Shown here piece by piece: positions 1 to 12,564 of a stretch of 64,000 bases of DNA. The stretch is from the NCBI GenBank assembly GCA_010015745.1, contig ML978155.1, forward strand, positions 310,001-374,000, given 5' to 3'. How positions within the stretch are numbered: position 1 is the stretch's first letter; each line of letters opens with the position of its first letter. Position numbers and translations under genes: made by a program. The notes beneath the pieces were generated by a model. That model was not told the origin of the DNA. It did not search any database and saw only the letters and a list, made by a program, of their open reading frames with translations. The stretch comes from Setomelanomma holmii (taxonomy: Eukaryota; Ascomycota; Dothideomycetes; Pleosporales; Phaeosphaeriaceae).

Positions 1-1595
1 GTGATGGCGTAGATAATAAATATAGTTACTGCTTGTAGCGTCAGAAGAGTGCATAGAGGAAGCGGTATGCTGGGAACGATTTGTGCTGGCTGAGTGAGGT
101 TTGCTAAGCCACAAGCAGGGTTTGATGTGTCGGAGAACAATGGACGAGTCATAGACGTGCGCGGAAAAGATGGGCCGGTGGAAAATCGGGGAAAGGTCGG
201 TGAAGATGGGTGGTTTAGTTTAGGGGATGGGCGAGCATTTCGGAGGTGATTTGGGTAGAAGGTATGTAGATAGGAAGTTTATCAAGGTTCAGATGGTGTG
301 TGATATACTGAAGGGTGTGTTGCTGTGCGTGCGTCTCGGGATGAGCGTCAATGTGAGACTGGTGCGGAAGGGGCAGGACCACCAAAGCGCACTTTCGGAA
401 CACAGACATGCCTATCATAAGGTATCGTGAGCATCCTCAACATATAATCAGAATCTATATCTTCCAAGTGTGTTCAGGAGCAGTAAAGCCAGGGTCACGA
501 CGATTCACTGTTAGTTGACAAACGTGGTTTGGACGCATAATCTTGATTATTTTCAATGCTTCATGTACAAATAATCATTCTTTGAATTGCCTTCGACAAC
601 CTCCGCGCTCGCTGCGAACGAACCTCATAACTTGGTAGATTCAGGTATGGAAGTCAGTATTAACCCGATCTCTGCGTGCGTGGGGCGACCTTTCGCAATC
701 TCGACGGTTGTCGTCCGCCAACCTTCACTGATATCTCGTATCCAAGCTCGGAGGACTTATGGTAAGGTCATGCAACCAGCCCAGTTGGCACGATTGTAGG
801 CTGTGTGAGACTTCTGATACCAAGGCTGTGGTTCCGAATGGTCATTGTCGACTCAACTTGAATATTGCGTGACCAAGCTCAGAGAGCTTCTTGCTCGCAC
901 GTTCACACGTTGGACCAAGCGTGCAACACGATAAGGAGTCGGCGACGAACCACGTCGAATCTGGCTTTACAGCAAGTCATGTCGAGCATTGAGATGTGTT
1001 CAAAAACGGCCGACTTCACGCTTGTGCTGCGCAATTCTAGCTCCGACTGCAGCAGCATGCTGCACAGAAGCACGGGAGACGTCGTCGATCCCGGTTCGTT
1101 TCACACGCACACCGATACATCGCCATAACGCTAATTCGTCTGTCATATTGAAAGAGCGGTCGGCAGGCCCGCGATGAAGCGTTCCGAACAGGGCTCGGTT
1201 GGCGGGTAGATACGTCGCGCCCACCCCGCCCTCGTCATCTGCACCATCCCAAGCCAATCAAGTGTCCGCAGAGTCGACGAGACGGACCGTGAGATATCAA
1301 GATGATGAAGCTCGAGGTACTCGGCGATGTGCTGGCGCGGGGAAGTGATGGAGTGGGTGACCTGGTGCGTCTGGGATGATGGATAAGTCGGATGAGACAT
1401 TCGCAATCGCCGCAGAGCCTCAATCTGGTGGATACTTCAACATCCCCGATGAGTGCTTTTGTCGACATACGAAGACACGACTCGCTCAACGATTGAGACG
1501 GATCTCGACTGCGGGAACAGTGAACGTGCACACGAGACGGCCCGCTCTCATCGGCGGCTAAGCCCTACCCTCGCCTTAGCATTGATACCCCAACA
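1..1595. other. Gene-free stretch at the window start
   Basis: Only short open frames (under about 100 codons) occur on either strand. None has recognisable motifs or splice structure. I see no repeats or RNA genes. The last part should hold the promoter of the gene starting at 1596. Confidence 0.5.
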
Positions 1596-2595
1596 ATGAC
1601 CATGCCGCGTTCCCAGCGCGCTCCTTCACGAAGTCCATCACCTGCACGTGAGTCCTGATTCGTTACGCCCTGCAGCAACACCCTACCTCTCACAAGGGTG
1701 TCCCTCCGAAAACGAGGCTGATGCATCCGGCTGCGCCACAGTTCACCCCGCCAGCCTGCGCACCATGTCTCTGGCCGCAAGGCTAGAAAGCGACCGGCAC
1801 TTTACTCCCCAAACGGAACGGTGGGTGCGCCAATCCGCGTCAGACAACATCCACGCGCGTCTCGCTGGCGTCGTGCATTTCGACCTCTTGTCGACCCACG
1901 ACGACGTGGGTCCTTCGAGTCCACAGCGCGAACACTACCCCAGATCGCGTGGGTCCTCCATGGCGCCCACGTTGATCCACCAGTCTGCCCCATCTGCGTG
2001 CCCGCCGTCACTGCACTCGTGCTGGACCGAAGCTACGCCGACCGAGACGTCGATTAGTACGGGGCTCGCGAGCCATTTCACGGGCGTGCCGCTGCTGGAA
2101 GAGAATAATGGCGTCTTGGAGGTGCCGAGACCGCTGGTACGCACGCCGGTGTTCGAGTGCGCCTTCTGGTTCCTGAGCTGCCAGTACATATCGCACAACC
2201 GAGAAGAATGGACGACACACTGCGAGTCACATTTCCGGGGCGAGGAGCCACCACAATCAGTCCAGTGCCCATTGTGTGAGTGGACTGTGACATCGGACGA
2301 CGGACGAGCAAGCTGGAATGCGAGGATGCAGCATCTGGCGGCTTCTCATACGATGCTGGGACAGACGTTGCGGACTTCGAGGCCGGACTTTGGACTTTTC
2401 CAGCATCTGTGGAAAAAGCGGTTGATCGACAGCGAGGATTTGAAGGAGCTGAACGGCGGAAACCATAACCTGGGACGACCGCCAGGGAACTTTGTCGAGA
2501 CGAATGGACAGGAGAGCAGAAGGGAGAGGGACCGGCGAACGCATCGAAGACAGCATATTACCACGAGCCGACCGATCGGGCCACGGCAGGTCTGA
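1596..2595 (+). CDS. C2H2-like zinc-finger hypothetical protein
   Basis: Function unknown. The long open frame has no ATG at its 5' end, and its first codon lies inside a GTGAGT splice donor. I therefore place the start at ATG 1596, with exon 1 at 1596-1647 and exon 2 at 1742-2595 (intron 1648-1741 ending CCACAG, CTGAT branch). This keeps the frame and gives about 301 residues. The N-terminal two thirds are Ser/Pro/His-rich and look disordered. The C-terminal third has two Cys/His clusters. The first is FECAFWFLSCQ followed by HCESHF. The second is CPLCEW, followed by HLAASH about 20 residues later. They resemble degenerate C2H2 fingers of fungal orphan proteins. A basic tail (RRERDRRTHRRQH) could be a nuclear signal. 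DNA binding is plausible but not shown. The alternative is that translation begins at a later internal ATG. Confidence 0.55.
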
Positions 2596-4461
2596 GCCGT
2601 GCGACAGCAGAACCATCGACTTGAATTCTCAAGCGATGAGACATGTTCCATTTCTCCACTTAGTGGGGTCGAGCTCCTGGCGTCGACCTACCTTTGGTCC
2701 CGCTTTCCCTCGCTTCGACCGAGGCCGTTTGACCTACAGAAGCTTTATTTTCACCATTTTCGTTGGCGCTTCTCTCTAAAATTCGGGTTGCACTCAATCG
2801 ATGTCCTCGAATTTGACATACTATGGACATAGCGGCATTCTCTGGCGTTCTGAGAAAATTGGGATGGCGTTATCTCAAGCTCTTGCATGCTTGAGCAATT
2901 TGTTCTTTCTAGCAATTCGAGGTACTGATATGATGTTTTGTGTGGATATACCACCTGTGGGAGCATGGCTTGAATGATATGGCAAAATGAGAGCAGTGGC
3001 AAATGCAAGCAAGGCGGATTGTGCTTTTATACTACGCAACCTCCCTTTCATCAGCCGCGTAATTTGGCTCCCGCCTTCCAATCCGAAATTCGTGTTCTAT
3101 TCGCCATAACGAAAGCAAGCTATTGATCGTAGCGTCGCGAAATTCGCCCAGCCCTACGCCCAACAACGCGTCTGCCTGGAGCGTCGCGCTAGTACATGCC
3201 ACATCGAGACAGGTGCAGGCAACGGTTCGCATACGACACGAAAATGTTCGCGATGATTTGCATAAGCCCATGCTCGCCTAAGATGCTACTACTGTCTGCT
3301 GTGTACCACAATGTCTTATAATTCAATATTCTCGCGAAAGATGTCCCTGACGACTGATTCGCAGGTGCCATCCAGGAGATCCTTTGCTCTTACAACGAGA
3401 CATCTAATGACTATCTAGTAAAATACAGTGGACAAAAACTTCTTTTAGGTTTGATAATCTCATTCCACTTATACGTATTGTCGAGAGGTCATGTCGACCC
3501 CTGTGCCAGCACTCAGGCCCACTGCCTTGCTACTTGACCATCACTCAAGCCTACGGCCTCATTCTCGATTGACTTGGTGGACAGTCTTCCTGCCGTACTC
3601 TGACTGCGCAAACATTGTCGGACGTTGAACGCCTTACTATCGGGCGACATCACAGACAATTACTCCACGCATTGCTGGCTCAGGCTCAGACTCACATGTC
3701 GTTCGACAAGAGACATTTGTCTTGCCGAAGCACTGTCTTTGTCCCATCCTCGACCAACCTCTAGCTCGGCCGACCTGAGATCATGATTGTCGAGCGGATA
3801 TTGGTCGGGCATTGTCGCTGGCCTAACAACTTCGGTGGATGTCCTTGTGTTCGTCCCGTGCAAGTGATGATAGAACATGCTCTGGCTGACGTGTCGAGCT
3901 GTATGATAGAGATCCCCAAGATACACCCAGAGGCTTGATCAAAGCAAGTATTGCAGGTGGGCAGTGCAGAAGGCACCTGCGACGTAGATCTTGAGCAATA
4001 CGCACGACGATGCAAAATTGGAATTCGAAGAAAACGAATGCGAACAGTGTGAAGTATGTGACACACACAGCTGTGATATATTTCGTGGCTATCTCCTTTC
4101 ATTTCTTTCGACAGGAGCTGTCTTCAAGGCCCCTGCGACTACCTTGGACTTACGTTCACCACGACATTCGATCTTTTGTGGGATATAGAATCAAAGTGTT
4201 CCTGCTCTTGCACACACCCAACTGTCCAGCAATGTTTGACGGTTCATGATGGAGCACTGGGGTATCGCCGCCTCTCATAGGAGGAATTGTCAAGCTCTCC
4301 CAGGGCAAGTCGTGTTATCGTCTACACGCAACTTTCCTTGCCCTTAATTAGGGCGGTCATGGTGTATTGAACCTGTGAAAGTCCATTAGGCGCCCAGGGT
4401 TGCTCTCCGCATGTTCGAATGTAGCAATATTCAAGTCTTGGTGTATTGCCTCATCATGTCT
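2596..4461. other. Intergenic, no gene recognised
   Basis: About 1.9 kb between a plus-strand and a minus-strand gene that converge on it. It contains only small open frames without protein-like composition. No repeat family or RNA gene is seen. Confidence 0.5.
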
Positions 4462-5328
4462 TCATCCCGTCTTTCCAGTTTCCGCATGTTCTGGTCCATG
4501 ATGATTGCCATTCAGATGCAGAATCCTCTTGACGCTATCGACGCTCTTTTCGAGATGCGGGTGGCGCTCCATAAATCCACCATGGTGTCCGTTGGCCGCA
4601 GCTCCTGTTATATCGCGCTTCTTGCCAATGAGCGGGTCTACGAGTCCTGCTCGTGGCGGCCACTCGTCAGACTCTTTCCAGCCCTGCACGAGTGCCTTTG
4701 TCATGTCGGCAAGATTGATAGGTACTGATGGGGTCCGCGCGGACACGACGATCTTTTGGAAGATATCGGAATATGCCTTGGGAGTGATGGACGCGCGGAT
4801 GGGATTTGAGTCAAGCAGGCGTGGCGCCACGGGGACGATGTCAAAAGTGTCTGCGACGGCACTATTCGAAGATTGCAGGCGGGGAGTCGAAGGCGCGTCT
4901 TCTTTTTGACTAGAAGTCTCAGACGCAGCTTTTGTACCGTTGGTGCGCCGTTTACTGCCGTACTTCTTCACACTTGTCGCGCCTGTCCACAGATCTCTTC
5001 GTTCCACCCATATTCGCAGCCCTTCGTTTTCTTGCATCTCAGCCTCTATGCGCTCTCTCCGTCTTCTCCTTCGCGCTTCCTGTGTTTGCGCGACCGCATC
5101 TCCTATGCTGTCTGGGCTGTCGAATTTGTATGGGCCAGCCTCATCTTCGTTGTTGAAGTCGCTTGACTCAGACTCGCCATAGTAGCGCTCGCGAAAGTCT
5201 TGCGCGTCCCTTACTTCCTCGTCTGATGCCGACCAAGCCGGTGGTAGATTCGGATAGGCCCAGTCATTGCGGACGCGGTCTTCGAGGAAGCGCTTGGCAG
5301 CTCTGGCGGCGGTTTGGTTGCTCTCCAT
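4462..5328 (-). CDS. Gag1-like clamp domain (DUF4050) protein
   Basis: This resembles the fungal DUF4050/Gag1-like clamp family. The visible signature is the block around RFLEDRVRNDWAYPNLPPAW followed by an acidic linker, an Arg-rich stretch (QEARRRRRRERIEAE), the WVERRDLWTGA motif and a C-terminal segment with YSDIFQKIVVSARTPSVPINL. Biochemical function is unproven; the family name comes from a stress-linked yeast protein. ATG 5328 gives about 288 residues. The frame stays open upstream to a strong acceptor (TCTCTCGCAG, exon start 5408), so one or more 5' exons probably exist between 5409 and about 5700. I could not fix their phase, so the N-terminus is provisional. It faces the lyase gene at 6091 head to head. 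Confidence 0.6.
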   Translation of the reverse strand: MESNQTAARAAKRFLEDRVRNDWAYPNLPPAWSASDEEVRDAQDFRERYYGESESSDFNNEDEAGPYKFDSPDSIGDAVAQTQEARRRRRRERIEAEMQENEGLRIWVERRDLWTGATSVKKYGSKRRTNGTKAASETSSQKEDAPSTPRLQSSNSAVADTFDIVPVAPRLLDSNPIRASITPKAYSDIFQKIVVSARTPSVPINLADMTKALVQGWKESDEWPPRAGLVDPLIGKKRDITGAAANGHHGGFMERHPHLEKSVDSVKRILHLNGNHHGPEHAETGKTG

Positions 5329-6090
5329 AACGACAGCCAGAACGGCCCGGTTGGCGGGACGCTCTTGGTGTGAGACAGACGATCTTTGGTGTCGCAAGTG
5401 TACCGCGACTGCGAGAGACAAAAAGTGGGGTCGATATGGATTTCCTATGACGCCGGGATCACCCTTGGAGTGTGCCTGAGATTCTTGTTCGATTTAAGCT
5501 TGAAGTGTGGATCATGACGTTCACCCGGATGCAGGGTTTCTGCGGGGCTTACCATGCCAGTCTGGACCTGCAAACAGGCAAGAGTGAGTTTGGGGCACAA
5601 TTCATGCTGCGATCTGGCAGGAACACGTGAGGTCGTGTGATCGATGCAGGTGGCATTCAATTACAGGCGATTAATCCCCGAACGTTTGGCGAGCCCAGAT
5701 TGGAGTGATTATCATTGACTATGTCGGTTGGCAGAGGCCATGTGCCGAGGTACAGAGGAACTTGCATCATCGCGGTTTGTTGCAGCGATGAAAGTAGAAA
5801 AGCTATTGTACCCATGATACTTGGGCAGGGTCGCGAGGTGATATAGGGCTAGGATATGTGCCCCAAACTTCAGCTTCTGGCTGAAGCACCTTCCCCGCTA
5901 AGTTGCGTGCCTTTGCGATGAGCACTAGAAGCCGTTAGCTGCACAGACCCGCTCGGTTGACATGTGAAGGGCGAGGCTGCTTGAGCTTCGTATCTTGGAC
6001 GCATTCCGCAACTCTTTGACCTCCCACCTGCAGCACCTACACGAAACATGCCCTTTGTCAATCCACGGGTATAGTCCATTACAGCACAAG

Positions 6091-7895
6091 ATGCCCGGCT
6101 CCTCGCGTCTACCAGTCAGTCTGCGCGACACATTCAATGCGCGGAAGGGCTCCGCTAAGGGCCAGCTCGTTGCACTGAACTTTGAAGTGTAGGTGGTCGC
6201 GTCGCATCGTTATTACCGAGACTGACCCATCATACAGGCTTCGCAACATCGTTTTCGTCCTATTCCTCCTCCGATGGACGCGCAAGCTGTTCTACCAATT
6301 GAAAGGTCGCGGCATCTTCGGGTCCCTCAATGATCTATACATCAACCTCCGGCGCTATCTCTACGGCGTCTTCCTGCGACTGCCCGGTGTGCGAACCAAG
6401 GTACAATCGCAAATTTCCGAATCTCTCCTCAAGCTCGAGCGCAAGCTTGTACCCAGTGGACCCGGCATCGAGCGCATTACCAGTCTACCGACTACAGGAT
6501 GGAGCGAAGAGGACGTGCGCAAGAAGTTGGGCGACATGGCCGATATGGAGCACACTAGATGGGAGGACGGCAGAGTCAGTGGCGCTGTATACCACGGCGG
6601 TGATGAGTTGATACGCCTGCAGACGGAGGCTTTCGGCAAGTTCACGGTGGCGAATCCAATCCACCCTGACGTTTTCCCTGGCGTTCGAAAGATGGAGGCC
6701 GAAGTCGTTGCTATGGTATATTTTCAAACCTCTTTCAAGTGTCTCAGTAGCCGCTGACGATGGACAGGTCCTCTCTCTGTTCAATGCCCCAGAAGGTGGC
6801 GTAGGCGTTACGACGTCCGGCGGCACCGAATCAATTCTAATGGCATGTCTCTCAGCACGCAACAAGGCCTACAAGGAACGCGGCGTCACAGAGCCTGAGA
6901 TGATCCTCCCGGAAACAGCGCATACGGCATTTCGCAAAGCCGGAGAATACTTCAAGATCAAGGTTCACCTAGTAGAGTGCAAAGCACCTAGCTACAAGGT
7001 TCACTTGCCTTCCGTCTCACGTCTTGTCAACCCGAATACAGTCCTCCTCGTGGGCTCGGCACCCAACTTTCCCCATGGCATCATCGATGACATCTCAGGT
7101 CTCAGCAAGCTTGCACTAAAGAAAAAGCTGCCACTTCACGTTGACTGCTGTCTTGGGTCGTTCATCATCCCACTTCTAGCTAAAGCCGGTTTTGAGGCAG
7201 AGCCTTTCGACTTCCGTCTTAAAGGCGTCACCAGCATCTCGTGCGACACGCACAAATATGGCTTCGCGCCGAAGGGCAATTCGACTGTGCTATACCGATC
7301 GGACGTTTACCGCAAGTACCAGTACTTTATCTCGCCTGATTGGTCTGGAGGTGTCTACGCCTCACCCTCAATCGCCGGGTCGCGTCCTGGAGCGCTTATT
7401 GCAGGATGCTGGGCCAGTCTTGTCAAGCAGGGCGAGAACGGCTACATTGATGCCTGCCACAAGATTGTTGGTGGCATGAAGAAGATTGAGACTGCTATTC
7501 GTGAAAGACCTGAGCTAGCCTCTGATCTCAAAGTCATTGGGCGTCCTCTGGTCTCCGTTGTATCTTTCCTTTCCATCACGATTGATATCTATGATATCGC
7601 AGATGGCATGTCTGCCAAGGGTTGGCATTTGAACGCATTGCAGAATCCACCAGCTATCCACGTTGCAGTCACCCTGCCAATAATCGCTGTGGCAGACAAG
7701 CTCATTGAGGACTTGGTGGAGGTCACGGAAGATGTCAAAGACAAGGAGAGACGCAGGATAGCAGAGGGCAAAGCCGCAAAGGGTGCTGTCAAGGGTGATG
7801 CTGCAGCGCTATACGGTGTTGCAGGTAGCCTGCCCAACAAGAGCGTCGTCGTGGACCTGGCGAAGGGCTTCTTGGATACCCTGTACAAAGCTTGA
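6091..7895 (+). CDS. DPL1: Sphingosine-1-phosphate lyase (dihydrosphingosine phosphate lyase)
   Basis: A PLP-dependent lyase of the ER membrane that cleaves long-chain base 1-phosphates into a fatty aldehyde and phosphoethanolamine, the exit step of sphingolipid breakdown. Exons are 6091-6188, 6238-6715 and 6768-7895, with introns of 49 and 52 bp; joins restore NFEV-LRN and VVAM-VLSLF. Product is about 567 residues, normal for the family. A hydrophobic segment near the N-terminus (NIVFVLFLLRW) fits the single ER anchor. Group II decarboxylase-fold motifs are present: GVTTSGGTESILMA for cofactor phosphate, HVDCCLGSF, and SCDTHKYGFAPKG, whose lysine near residue 355 should form the PLP Schiff base. 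An in-frame ATG at 5995 would add 32 residues; 6091 matches the usual start better. Its 3' end lies 81 bp from the convergent gene. Confidence 0.95.
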
Positions 7896-7976
7896 TAGGC
7901 TGTGGTTACATGTTTGTGCAAATACCAAGAGGTGTATATATTGTGACATTGATATACATGGTTGACAGCTGTACGT

Positions 7977-8764
7977 TTATGCTGGTGCAGGCGCCGGTGC
8001 CGTGGATGCTGTTGGCAGGCCCGTTGCCACTTCTTCTAATGGCAACTTCCTCCGCGGTCTCTTCAAGTCCTCTTCTGTGACGCCGTTCAACCCGACTTTG
8101 GTCACCCCCATGACTGGTGGATCTCCCTTCTTTACAAACTCGTAGAGGCCAGGCAGCTTGTTTCCGGCCAGTCTGAATGCATCCCGCACGACCTGCTCGT
8201 GCAAATCCCCTTTCAGCTCAAAGATGATCTTGCTCACAGCCACCCTCGCTGTCCAGCGATCAAAGCTACCCTTTCCCTTTCCCATACGGCTCTCATTACC
8301 GCTCGTGTAGACACCAATGTTGGCGGCGATGCGCATATACATGCGGAACTTCATTCCTCTGAGTCGCTTCTTGATCGTTTCTTCGGCGATTTTGAGCTGC
8401 TGCGCACTTATGCGGCGGTCGTGGTCGCGCATGCGGAGGCCATAGTCACCCCATACGACTGTTGTGCCGCGCATGCTGCCTCCGGTTGGCACTCGACACC
8501 GGCCCTTGCGCGACTTGCGGGATTCACCGGCTTTTGGCGCGAGCCAGTTCAACTGGGAGGACGATGCGGAGAAGAAGCGGACGGAAGGCTTTGTTAAGAG
8601 AGCGAAACGGTGACATTTAGATAGGCATGTCTGCTGATATACTTCACGCTGTTAGCAATTATAGATGAATACGTTGCTGAAGACATACAGCGCGGCCGTA
8701 CTGAGTTGCGGTTCATCTGTCCAAATTGAGCCACAAGGCTCTGGTGTATCCTCGGTGGCGGCAT
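7977..8764 (-). CDS. MRPL16: Mitochondrial large ribosomal subunit protein uL16m
   Basis: A structural protein of the mitochondrial 54S subunit near the peptidyl-transferase centre and the tRNA elbow. The L16/L10e core is clear: RKGRCRVPTGGSMRGT, then GDYGLRM, RGMKFRMYMRIAANIGVYTS, RMGKGKGSFDRWTARV and IIFELKGDLHEQVVRDAFRLAGNKLPG. A mitochondrial-type presequence ending SVRFFSASSSQLNWLAPK is encoded just upstream of the core. The first exon is inferred as 8702-8764 (starting MPPPRIHQ), joined across an intron of about 70 bp (about 8631-8701, with a GCTAAC branch). That pairing keeps the frame but uses a weak GTACGG donor, so the first 21 residues are uncertain. The C-terminal tail is Ala/Pro-rich. 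The gene converges on the lyase gene. Confidence 0.9.
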
Positions 8765-9056
8765 GGTGACGATGTGAGCTGCGGCATCCATCACCAGTTC
8801 CGCAGTGAAGTTCAGAAGTTGCGCCAAGATGTGTGGCTGCCGGCTGTGGCTGGTGCAATTGGACCAGGCAGGCGCGACCGACCCGCGTAAGTGCCTAATG
8901 ACTTCGCGAGCGCGCCGTGCACGTCAAAGCCGCCCGTTACCGTCAAAGTGAACGCACCCTCGCCCACCACTACCACACCCATTGTTGGTGCGCTGACCCC
9001 TCTTGCATGCGGGTTGAATTGTTGGCGCGAATACAGTGCAGCATTTCCGAATCGAA

Positions 9057-12000
9057 ATGCCCGCCGATATTCGTTCCTTCTTTGGCGGTGGCCCCAAGCC
9101 GAGCCAGGGCTCGAAAGACGAGGTACGTCGCATACTGCATCTCGCTCATGTCCAGGCCAATCCATCGCGGAAACACGTTTCAATGCTACTTCCCAATTCT
9201 ACAATGTTGAGCAATATCCTGGCATTAAACACCATTGACCAGTGTGATAGAAAGCACCACCAAAGAAAGCAGCGCCTAAGAAAACGGGACGGGCAAGTCG
9301 GGTGGTGATGGACGACTCCGAAGATGACGAGGACGAGGAAGTCAAGTGTGGCAGTGAATCTCCTTTCCTTGATAACAAGCTAAACGCGTACAGACCAAAG
9401 AAAGCCACCCCAAAGAAGCCGCCACCTAAGAAAACGAAGCGCGAACCTACACCGGTACTCGAGGAAACCACTACATCTGCCTTCTTCGCGTCCTCAAATA
9501 AACCGAAACGAACAGAGCCCGTGAAAAAGAAGCCCACTGAAACACCAAAGGCGACACCGAAGAAGACAGACAGACGAGTTTCGAAGACGGCAACCCCAGC
9601 ATCCAACGGCAGGGCCTCAGGTCGAGCGAAGAAGCCTGTCACATCATACGCTGAACGCGACGACGCAGACGAGTTCCCAGACTATGATCTGGACGATGCT
9701 GACGACATCTTCGAGGCCCAGGTCAAGGAGAAACACAAAGACGACTATGTCGAGGTCATCGAGAGTGATGATGATCTGGCTGTGAAATTGCCACATCGAG
9801 GAACACCAAAAATGTCCTTCAAGCAGAAAAAGATCAATGACGAGGAAGACTTTGAGCCTGAAGAGGACGTGGACATGAAGGACGCGGATGCGGAGGATAA
9901 CTTTGTCGTGCCCGACGAGGAAGAGCAAACCTTGAAGAGCAAACCCAAGAAGTCTACAGCGAGCCGTAAGCGGAAAACGCCGGAGCTCGACGATGAGGAG
10001 GAAGAGGACGAAGACGATGTCAAACCTAAAAAAGTTCGCGCAAGGAATGGCGCAACAGCGAAGTCACCCGCGAAAAAGAAGGCAAAGAAAGAAGACGCTG
10101 CCGAGAGTGCCGACATCCAAGCCATCTACGATAGCATACCGACTGTGCGCGCGCCCACACCTCCTCCGAAAGATCCAGATGCCAAGTTTAATTGGCGAGC
10201 AAACGCCGGTCGTGCAGAGCCTGCACCGCTTCAGGGCAGCGGCGGCGATATGCCAACTGGATCAGACACATGTCTGGCTGGATTGAACTTTGTTTTCACC
10301 GGAGTGCTTCAACGATGGGGCCGAACAGAAGCTCAAGAACTCGTAAAGCGTCACGGAGGTAAAGTCACTGGCGCCCCCAGCAAAAAGACCAGCTACGTTG
10401 TTCTTGGCACAGACGCAGGTCCAAGCAAGTTAGCGAAGATCAGGGAAATGGACATAAAGACCATTGACGAAGATGGCTTGACGGCGCTCATTGAGAAGCT
10501 CACTGCGGCCGGCAATAAGGGCGATTCCAAAGCACAAGCTGCTTATAAAGAAAAGCAAGCCAAAGAGGAGGAGGCGATTCGAAAGCAGGCTGCTGAGATG
10601 GAAAAGCAAGAAAAGCAACGACAGAAAGAACAGAAAGCAACAGCGGCAGCAGCGGAAGCAGCTGGCCGCAAAACGGCCTCCGCTGTGACCGCGGCAGCCG
10701 GCAGCGCAGGTCCAGCGATGGACTCTCGATTATGGACGACCAAATATGCTCCCACATCTCTTAACCAGATATGTGGCAACAAAGCCACTGTCGAAAAGAT
10801 ACAACGGTGGTTGCAGCGGTACCCAAAGAACGTCAAGACTGGGTTCAAGCTTGCAGGACCCGACGGTAGCGGTGTATTCCGTGCTGTCATGCTTCATGGC
10901 CCACCAGGTATTGGCAAGACAACAGCAGCCCATCTTGTTGCGAAACTCGAAGGCTATGACATCGTCGAGCGGAATGCCAGTGACACGCGCAGCAAGAAGC
11001 TTATTGAGGACGGCTTACGTGGCGTTCTGAGCACAAACTCTATCCAAGGCTATTTCGCCGGAGACGGAAAAGAGGTCGATCCCTCAAAAAAGAAGCTTGT
11101 CCTCATCATGGACGAGGTCGATGGTATGTCAGCGGGTGATCGAGGTGGCGTGGGTGCTCTTGCTGCCGTCTGCAAGAAAACTGAAGTGCCCATGATCCTC
11201 ATCTGCAATGACAGGCGGCTACCGAAGATGAAGCCATTCGATTTCGTTACTTATGATCTGCCATTCCGACGACCAACAGTGGACCAAGTCCGATCCCGCA
11301 TCATGACCATCGCTTTCCGAGAAGGACTGAAGATTCCAGCCCCTGTAGTCAATGCCCTGATTGAGGGCAGTCACGCCGACATTCGGCAGGTCGTCAACAT
11401 GATCTCCACAGCCAAGCTGGACCAAGAAGCTATGGACTTTGACAGTGGAAAGCAAATGTCCAAGAGCTGGGAAAAGCACGTCATTCTGAAACCCTGGGAT
11501 ATTACGCAGAAAATCCTTGGTGGTGGCATGTTTGCGCCGAGCAGCAAGGCCACCTTGAATGAAAAGGTCGAACTATACTTCAACGACCACGAATTCAGTC
11601 CTCTCATGCTGCAGGAGAACTATCTCGGGACTAACCCTATGTCAGCACTCAACTACTCAGGGAAGGAGAAGAATATGAAGACGCTCGAGCTCGCCTCTCA
11701 AGCTGCTGATAGTATCAGCGATGGTGATCTTGTTGACCGTATGATTCACGGCTCACAGCAACAGTGGAGCTTGATGCCTACACACGCTGTCTTCAGCTTC
11801 GTACGACCAGCGAGCTTCATGGCAGGCAGCACAGCCGGCAACCAGACGCGTTTCACTTCTTGGCTGGGCAAGAACAGCAGTCAGAACAAGTTGACTCGAT
11901 TGGTCAAGGAAATACAGGCTCATATGCGCCTTCGGTCATCTGGCGACAGACACGAGATCCGACAGCAGTATATTCCAGTGCTGTGGACAGAGTTGGTCCA

Positions 12001-12564
12001 GAAACTGCAAAAGGAGGGCAAGGATGCCGTTCCTGCGCTCATCGACCTTATGGACAGCTACTTCTTAACGAAGGACGATTTCGACGCAATCATGGAACTT
12101 GGTGTTGGTCCGATGGACCAAGAAAAGGTCAAGATCGAGACGCAGGCCAAGGCGACCTTCACGCGACTGTAAGTAGTCGTCCGTTCCTGCTACATCAGGC
12201 ACTTTGCTAACAGTCTCTCAGCTACAACCAGCAATCACATCCTCTACCTTTCATGAAAGCTTCGTCGGTGGTCGCACCCAAGAAGCAAATTAAAGAGAAG
12301 CCGGATCTTGAAGAAGCCATCGATGACTCTGACGAAGGTGAGGTCGTCGAAGAAGTCAAAGAAGAAGACGAAGAGGTTGATATATCGAAAGACAAATACG
12401 TCAAGCAGCCAAAGAAGAAGGCAGCGGCCAAAAAGGGCGGTGCGACGAAAGCGAAAGCCAAGAAGAAGGCCAAAGACGAGGATAGTGAGGACGATGACGA
12501 AGAGGATGTCAAGCCTAAAGGCAAAGGCAAGGCAAAGGCGACAGCCAAGGGAAAGAAGAAATAG
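9057..12564 (+). CDS. RFC1: Replication factor C subunit 1 (clamp-loader large subunit)
   Basis: The large AAA+ subunit of the clamp loader that opens PCNA at primer-template junctions. Exons are 9057-9122, 9251-9345, 9394-12168 and 12222-12564, giving about 1,092 residues. The N-terminus MPADIRSFFGG is a PIP-box-like PCNA-binding motif. A long acidic/basic Lys-rich region follows. Then come a BRCT domain (CLAGLNFVFTG to about 80 residues on, near residues 345-425), a Lys/Glu/Gln coiled stretch, the AAA+ module with Walker A GPPGIGKTT (near residue 555) and Walker B VLIMDEVDGM, and the RFC1-specific C-terminal domain. The last join restores RLYNQQSHPLPFMK, typical of the family end, before a second Lys/Glu-rich tail. 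The 48-bp intron 9346-9393 is a multiple of three and open, so a naive reading would keep it. Confidence 0.95.
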
